A stretch of 10,404 bases of DNA from positions 1 through 10,404 of the forward strand of contig CAXBOT010000013.1 in NCBI GenBank assembly GCA_963977495.1, read 5' to 3'. The notes under the pieces were generated by a model, which was not told the origin of the DNA, searched no databases, and saw nothing but the letters and a program-made list of their open reading frames with translations. Positions 7,159 to 10,404 of the stretch are shown piece by piece. The first letter of the stretch is position 1, and each line of letters opens with the position of its first letter. The position numbers were made by a program, and so were the translations under genes. This DNA is from UBA1672 sp963977495 (GTDB lineage: Bacteria; Pseudomonadota; Alphaproteobacteria; Micavibrionales; Micavibrionaceae).

Positions 7159-7346
7159 GGCTTAAAGTAAGCATACGTGTCATATCAGCTCATTTGTTTT
7201 GAGCATTATTGTTTTTCAATATGTTACAGAGTGTGCGCCTTACAAAACGATCCCTGTTTTTCAAAATTATAACCCACACTAACCAATTGAAAACAAATGG
7301 TAATTATTTTTGTGGCCTCATATGACACGTACACTCACATTACCCC
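7159..7346. mobile_element. 188-bp Tn3-derived miniature element (TIME-like), copy 1
   Basis: This gene-free segment has Tn3-like 38-bp ends: GGCTTAAAGTAAGC... on the plus strand at 7159 and GGGGTAATGTGAGTG... on the minus strand at 7346. The two ends share the block TACGTGTCATAT. It is repeated at 10219-10404 with one substitution, one single-base indel and four substitutions grouped in the right end. Size, ends and lack of genes match Tn3-derived inverted-repeat miniature elements. Flanking bases (TTATA on the left, TGCTT on the right) are not a target duplication, so the copy has undergone rearrangement. The right edge cuts a glutathionyl-hydroquinone reductase gene. The interior is AT-rich with a few small hairpins such as GCTCA/TGAGC. 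Confidence 0.8.
7266..7293 (-). promoter_or_regulatory. Outward promoter inside miniature element copy 1
   Basis: On the minus strand TTTTCA (plus 7288-7293, 4 of 6 to consensus) and a perfect TATAAT (plus 7266-7271) are separated by 16 bases. Transcription would leave the element leftward through its 7159 end and reach the pirin start after a leader of roughly 120 bases. In copy 2 the corresponding -10 is TATGAT and the spacer is one base shorter, so only copy 1 has the strong form. Confidence 0.5.
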
Positions 7347-7475
7347 TGCTTCTGCCGGAAATTTTTCGTCACCAATCCAGTCACGAAAACCGGATTGTTG
7401 CCTTTGAAATCCACCCTTTTCATCTTTAGCCTGAACAGGGTCCCATTCTTTTGTCCATTTACCATTTACTAACAT
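7335..7475 (-). pseudogene. Truncated glutathionyl-hydroquinone reductase (YqjG/PcpF type), N-terminal fragment
   Basis: The minus-strand frame starts at 7475 with a good GGAAGGAAC ribosome site about 5 bases upstream. It encodes MLVNGKWTKEWDP, then FQRQQSGFRDWIGDEKFPAEAG, which is the characteristic N-terminus of glutathionyl-hydroquinone reductases (omega-type glutathione transferases, R.ESAFR.W...FPAEAGRYHLY). At 7346 the sequence switches exactly into the terminal repeat of the 188-bp element, adding Val-Met and a stop. Family members are about 310-330 residues, and the active-site ACPWA cysteine should come shortly after this point, so the product is inactive. It follows the dioxygenase gene by 23 bases and was the last gene of that operon. 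Intact enzymes reduce glutathionyl-hydroquinones, matching the rest of the island. Confidence 0.85.
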
Positions 7476-7498
7476 TTTTAGTTCCTTCCATATTATAA

Positions 7499-8359
7499 TT
7501 AAGTGGTTAAAGTGAGTTCGATATTCCATGGATCACGCACAGCCTTACCTGTGAGTGTGTTTTTGACTTCTAATTCTTGATCTTCAATGGTTTGTTGCAC
7601 TCTAAGCAGAGCAGCATTGTCATTAAATTTCAGTGTGTAGCCTTTCAAGCCAGCCATGCGCTCTTCACGTCCTTGTGCCCCGGGAGACACCCAGACATTG
7701 GCCGCGAGATGGTGATGATAATCACCGCTAGCGAAAAACGTACCGCCGGGGAAACGCTCCATCACATCCAGCCCCATCACATCGCGGTAGAAATTCTCGG
7801 CCTTGGGGAGGTCGCCAACTTGCAGATGAATATGACCGATAGCAGTATCACTAGGCAGCCCGTACCAAGATTCATGAGGTGCGATATTCAGAAGCGCATC
7901 CGTATTAAGTCCAACCGTATCCATCACGACGCCCTCTTCATCAAACTGCCATTCTTGGTGTGGACGATCCGCATAAACCTCTATTCCGTTGCCCTCAGGG
8001 TCTTGTAGATAAATAGCTTCGCTGACCAGATGGTCTGCCACACCAATGAGCGGTATTTGATCTTCAGCAACGTGCCTGAGAAAGTGTCCAAGATCTTTTC
8101 TGGTCGGTAAAAGAAAAGCCGTGTGAAATAACCCTGCTGCGCGGCGTGGAGAAGGATGCGCACCCGGATCATATTCCAGTGTTAACAGCGGCTTTCTGCC
8201 AGCACCCAAAACATGACCGCGCTGTCCACCTTCAATTTTCTCCAGACCGATTGCGTGCTGGTAATATGAGGAGACAAGATCCAGATCACGCACGATCAAA
8301 TTGAAGCGCTCGACAAATACAGGTTTTGTATGGGGGTATAATATCTTCTTATCTGACAT
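7499..8359 (-). CDS. Vicinal-oxygen-chelate ring-cleaving dioxygenase (CatE / catechol 2,3-dioxygenase-like)
   Basis: The 286-residue product has two glyoxalase/VOC modules: an N-terminal half (about 14-130, FVERFNLIVRDLDLVSSYY to LQDPEGNGIEVYADRP) and a catalytic C-terminal half (about 172-286). The likely 2-His-1-Glu metal site is in the second half: H176 in AIGHIHLQVGDL, a His in DYHHHLAANVW (215-217), and E281 in DPWNIELTL. This layout matches CatE-type and MhqA/E/O-type enzymes, which open catechol or hydroquinone-like rings in the cytosol and are induced by aromatic electrophiles in Bacillus. The exact substrate cannot be read from sequence. The ATG at 8359 has a strong GGAGGT site. It sits 12 bases after the small exported-peptide gene and 23 bases before the truncated hydroquinone reductase. 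Confidence 0.9.
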   Translation of the reverse strand: MSDKKILYPHTKPVFVERFNLIVRDLDLVSSYYQHAIGLEKIEGGQRGHVLGAGRKPLLTLEYDPGAHPSPRRAAGLFHTAFLLPTRKDLGHFLRHVAEDQIPLIGVADHLVSEAIYLQDPEGNGIEVYADRPHQEWQFDEEGVVMDTVGLNTDALLNIAPHESWYGLPSDTAIGHIHLQVGDLPKAENFYRDVMGLDVMERFPGGTFFASGDYHHHLAANVWVSPGAQGREERMAGLKGYTLKFNDNAALLRVQQTIEDQELEVKNTLTGKAVRDPWNIELTLTT

Positions 8360-8371
8360 GATTACCTCCGA

Positions 8372-8482
8372 CTAAACGCCTGCAGGCATTTCCTTGTAAT
8401 CCGTTCCGCCTGCATAAGCTGGACTGAACACACTGAATGTTAATGCTGCAATCGCAGCCGTTGCTAAAAGTTTGTTTTTCAT
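8372..8482 (-). CDS. Small exported peptide, 36 aa
   Basis: A short frame with strong translation signals: AAGGAG 7 bases before the ATG at 8482. Residues 1-24 (MKNKLLATAAIAALTFSVFSPAYA) form a textbook signal peptide with a Lys-rich start, hydrophobic core and AYA cleavage site. The remaining mature peptide is only GGTDYKEMPAGV. It stops 12 bases before the dioxygenase start and lies 39 bases after the oxidoreductase, so it is inside the operon. Two readings are possible: a genuine tiny secreted peptide, or the surviving N-terminus of a larger periplasmic protein. YceI-type proteins often begin their mature part with PAG.Y.LD..H, so a degraded second YceI is one candidate; this is inference. 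No function can be assigned. Confidence 0.7.
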   Translation of the reverse strand: MKNKLLATAAIAALTFSVFSPAYAGGTDYKEMPAGV

Positions 8483-8521
8483 GGTCTTTCTCCTTATTTT
8501 TGAATGATGGTTTGAGGGGGG

Positions 8522-9166
8522 TTAACGTGAAATCCAGGCTGGTGCGATCTGAGTACCAAGACCCAATACATAGCCAAACTGGATATTCATTGCGGCCATT
8601 GGCTCAAGATAGCGTGCATTTTTGAGAATGCCTGAATTTATGGCTTCAAAGCCTGTGGCTTCAACGAGCTTCATCACGGCAGATTGTGCGCATTCTTTAT
8701 CGCTAGCGACATAAACAGGTACGTTTTGTGATCCAAAATCTGGCCCTTCGTGTAAAATTTGTGCAAAGACGGTATTAAAAGCCTTCACAACATGCGCGCC
8801 TGGAAATGCACTCTGAATTTCTTCCGCAGCTGACGTATCGTGACCAACGGTTAAGTTCATAAAGTCTTCAGTAAGCGGATTGGTTACATCAACAATAATT
8901 TTGTCTGTCAAATCAACATTCGCACTTTTCAAAAGCTCAATAGCGCCATCAAAAGGCACAGCAAGAAAAATCACTTTAGACTTATCAATCGCCTCCGCAG
9001 TTGTAACGCCTGTGATGGGTCTTGTTGTTTCTGTATTCATTTCTTTAGCTTTCGCTTGCGCTGTAGCCTGATCACGAGATCCGAGATAGATCACATGATC
9101 TGTTTTAGAGAATGTTTTGGCGAGGCCGCTTCCGACATTCCCAGTTCCTAATATTGAGATGTTCAT
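8522..9166 (-). CDS. NADP-binding oxidoreductase (COG2085, F420-dependent NADP reductase-like)
   Basis: A 214-residue Rossmann-fold protein that starts directly with the dinucleotide motif ILGTGNVGSGLA (G7, G9, G12), followed after strand 2 by GSRD (S30, R31), which favours NADP over NAD. Further family features are VIFLAVPFDGAIELL, KIIVDVTNPL and AHVVKAFNTVFA. Relatives include F420H2:NADP oxidoreductase and the many uncharacterised COG2085 proteins found beside LysR regulators in proteobacteria. F420 use is unlikely in this context, so another small electron acceptor is more plausible; the substrate is unknown. The ATG at 9166 has AAAGGA about 6 bases upstream. It is the first gene of the leftward operon and is divergent from the LysR gene, which is the classic layout for its regulatory target. 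Confidence 0.87.
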   Translation of the reverse strand: MNISILGTGNVGSGLAKTFSKTDHVIYLGSRDQATAQAKAKEMNTETTRPITGVTTAEAIDKSKVIFLAVPFDGAIELLKSANVDLTDKIIVDVTNPLTEDFMNLTVGHDTSAAEEIQSAFPGAHVVKAFNTVFAQILHEGPDFGSQNVPVYVASDKECAQSAVMKLVEATGFEAINSGILKNARYLEPMAAMNIQFGYVLGLGTQIAPAWISR

Positions 9167-9217
9167 TTTACTTTCCTTTCTTTGGCTAACTTATATTTTA
9201 AGGATATAACAACTTTA

Positions 9218-9280
9218 TGCGCACAATAAATGTTTTACTTTGCACTTTTGATGTGCATTTTTGCACAATATGGTGTAAGC
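9218..9280. promoter_or_regulatory. Putative LysR operator in the divergent intergenic region
   Basis: The 121-bp gap between the oxidoreductase and lysR holds several TGCAC(A) motifs: TGCGCACAAT at 9218, TGCAC at 9241, and a perfect inverted repeat TGTGCA-TTTT-TGCACA at 9252-9267. A second imperfect dyad, TTGCAC-N6-GTGTAA, is at 9261-9278. The dyads sit 10-35 bases upstream of the lysR start, as expected for a site where a LysR-type protein represses itself and activates the divergent operon. Which dyad is the high-affinity site cannot be told from sequence. Confidence 0.6.
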
Positions 9281-9287
9281 TAAGGTT

Positions 9288-10193
9288 ATGAATGAAAATT
9301 GGGATGATTACAGAGTCTTTATTGCCTTGGCTGAAGCAGGGTCTCTTCTGCAAGCTGGAAAAAATCTCGGAATACAGCACTCCACAGTCTTACGCCGCAT
9401 TAACGCCTTGGAAGAGCGACTATCTGTAAGATTGTTTGAACGACTAAAAACTGGCTACGTCTTGACCGTATCTGGTGAAAAAATGCTAGAAACTGTTCAA
9501 CACCTCAAAGATGAAATCTATCATGCAGAACGGGTTGTGCTGGGAGAAGACGTTAAACTCAGTGGTACGATCAAAATTTCAACAACAGATACGATTGGTT
9601 ACTTCTGGCTACCTAAGAAGGTTACAGCATTCAAAGAGCAATATCCGGACATTACTCTGGATATAGATATCACCACGCGCCATACAAACTTGACAAAAAG
9701 AGAAGCGGATATCGCCATACCTGCTATTAATCGCCAGCCCGATTATATGATCGGGCGTGAATTAGAGCCATTAACTTTTAAACTCTATGCGCATTTAGGA
9801 TATGAAGCGTCCGACATTCAGCCAGAAGATTATAGACAGCATGAATTCTTGCTACCAAATGATCAGCTGGCTGGCTTGCCAACAAATATTTTTATAAGAA
9901 AACACATAGACGATCAGCAAATTGTAACAACAGCAGATAAGCTCACAGGGCTTTATCATTTTTGTAGAAATGGCCTTGGTATTGCTGCCCTACCTACCTA
10001 TGTCGGTGATCCAGATCCAAACCTAAAATGTGTAGGCGAGCTGCCGAGTAGCATTCAAACCAACAAGATATGGATTTTGACGCATCCGGATCTTAAAAAC
10101 ACCGCCCGGATCAAAGCGTTTATGGAATTTATGAGAAAGAATGTACAAAAAAACGAACCCGACAATAAATTCTTACTTACAAAAATTGTTTAA
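9288..10193 (+). CDS. LysR-type transcriptional regulator
   Basis: A full-length 301-residue LysR family protein. Residues 1-62 form the winged helix-turn-helix: DYRVFIALAEAGSLLQAGKNLG, then IQHSTVLRRINALEERLSVRLFER, then GYVLTVSGEKML. A linker helix (about 60-85) leads to the periplasmic-binding-like effector domain (about 88-290), with ISTTDTIGYFWLPKKVTAF opening it. It presumably senses a quinone or aromatic ligand, or an oxidised thiol, and controls the divergent oxidoreductase-peptide-dioxygenase operon. The ligand is not known. The start at 9288 has only a weak AAGG two bases upstream, so low translation or an overlap with the operator is possible. The gene ends 25 bases before miniature element copy 2, with no terminator visible between them. 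Confidence 0.92.
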   Translation: MNENWDDYRVFIALAEAGSLLQAGKNLGIQHSTVLRRINALEERLSVRLFERLKTGYVLTVSGEKMLETVQHLKDEIYHAERVVLGEDVKLSGTIKISTTDTIGYFWLPKKVTAFKEQYPDITLDIDITTRHTNLTKREADIAIPAINRQPDYMIGRELEPLTFKLYAHLGYEASDIQPEDYRQHEFLLPNDQLAGLPTNIFIRKHIDDQQIVTTADKLTGLYHFCRNGLGIAALPTYVGDPDPNLKCVGELPSSIQTNKIWILTHPDLKNTARIKAFMEFMRKNVQKNEPDNKFLLTKIV

Positions 10194-10218
10194 ATGGTCG
10201 CAGAATCCAGACTTTTAT

Positions 10219-10404
10219 GGCTTAAAGTAAGCATACGTGTCATATCAGCTCATTTGTTTTGAGCATTATTGTTTTTCAATATGTTACAGAGTGTGCGCCT
10301 TACAAAACGATCCCTGTTTTTCAAAATCATAACCCACCTAACCAATTGAAAACAAATGGTAATTATTTTTGTGGCCTCATATGACAGCTACGCTCACTTT
10401 ACCC
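10219..10404. mobile_element. 188-bp Tn3-derived miniature element, copy 2 (window edge)
   Basis: The second copy lies in the same orientation as the one at 7159-7346 and is cut one base before its predicted outer end. The central region differs from copy 1 by only one substitution (10328) and one single-base deletion near 10337. The last 24 bases carry four more substitutions, and these make the end identical to the left end of the big transposon at 1135. It therefore serves as the right end of the whole transposon while its inner end is GGCTTAAAGTAAGC..., as in copy 1. Confidence 0.8.
10368..10404 (-). repeat. Right terminal inverted repeat of the Tn3 transposon
   Basis: Read on the minus strand this is the 38-bp end minus its outermost G: GGGTAAAGTGAGCGTAGCTG and on to GTCATATGAGGCCACAAA. 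It matches the left repeat at 1135 at every visible base of the first 24 positions and differs at four later positions (25, 29, 34, 38). Confidence 0.85.

Larger units (their letters stand above)
1135..10404 (+). mobile_element. Tn3-family transposon carrying a quinone/catechol detoxification island
   Basis: The element is bounded on the left by a 38-bp terminal repeat beginning GGGGTAAAGTGAGCGTAGCT and on the right by the same sequence inverted at the window end, with one terminal base lying beyond the window. About 34 of 38 positions agree. Inside are a Tn3 transposase, a res-like region, a serine resolvase, and about 5.4 kb of passenger genes (azoreductase, YceI, pirin, dioxygenase, exported peptide, NADP oxidoreductase, LysR regulator). 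The bases just left of the element are AAATA (1130-1134), the candidate 5-bp target duplication. The right-hand copy cannot be checked here. The interior is a mosaic: two 188-bp miniature elements, a third partial end at 5009-5029, and two passenger genes truncated at junctions. Confidence 0.85.

Noticed and set aside
7159..7346. CRISPR, group II intron or IS interpretation of the repeated segment
   Set aside because: There are only two long copies 3 kb apart with Tn3-like ends, no spacer periodicity, no reverse transcriptase and no transposase frame.
7577..8008. 143-codon plus-strand frame opposite the dioxygenase gene
   Set aside because: It is antisense to a clear two-domain VOC enzyme, shows no recognisable domain and has no ribosome site.
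5030..10218. Integron gene-cassette array
   Set aside because: Genes are grouped in operons with no attC-like imperfect palindromes after each one and no integrase; the repeats present are Tn3-type ends.

Overview
The window is accessory DNA from a Gram-negative, glutathione-using bacterium, most likely a low-to-mid-GC proteobacterium; an alphaproteobacterium is my guess from the conjugation protein, not something I can prove. It opens in the tail of a VirD4/TraG-type conjugative coupling protein (3-455), so the replicon is probably a conjugative plasmid or an integrative conjugative element. One unrecognised small gene follows on the minus strand (515-1012).

From 1135 to the last base the window is essentially one Tn3-family transposon of about 9.3 kb. 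Its left 38-bp inverted repeat is at 1135-1172. Its right repeat is the last 37 bases of the window, which stops one base short of the predicted outer end. The first 24 bases of the two ends agree. The left third is the transposition module: tnpA (1218-4136), a short res region with a strong palindrome (4217-4244), and tnpR (4245-4823). After tnpR come an unidentified reading-frame remnant and a 21-bp isolated copy of a diverged transposon end (5009-5029).

The passenger DNA is a set of genes that fit together as defence against quinones, catechols and other electrophilic aromatics. Leftward block A is pirin (quercetinase-like), a periplasmic YceI protein, an FMN-dependent azoreductase/quinone reductase, and the first 19 codons of a cytochrome b561 gene. 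Leftward block B is an NADP-binding oxidoreductase, a 36-residue exported peptide, a two-domain vicinal-oxygen-chelate (extradiol) dioxygenase, and the first 43 or so codons of a glutathionyl-hydroquinone reductase. A LysR-type regulator is divergent from block B across an intergenic region rich in TGCAC(A) inverted repeats.

Blocks A and B are separated by a 188-bp element (7159-7346), and a near-identical copy (10219-10404) forms the right end of the transposon. Each copy has a Tn3-like terminal repeat at both ends and no gene, so they look like Tn3-derived inverted-repeat miniature elements (TIMEs). The inner copy cuts the hydroquinone reductase gene exactly at its terminal repeat, lies about 20 bp upstream of the pirin start codon, and carries a good leftward promoter that could drive block A. 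The pair brackets the regulator, oxidoreductase and dioxygenase module and may have captured it as a TIME composite.

Together this reads as a mobile, regulated quinone/catechol detoxification island assembled by a Tn3 transposon and its miniature derivatives. The individual families are known. The combination and the TIME-based assembly are the part I think may be undescribed.
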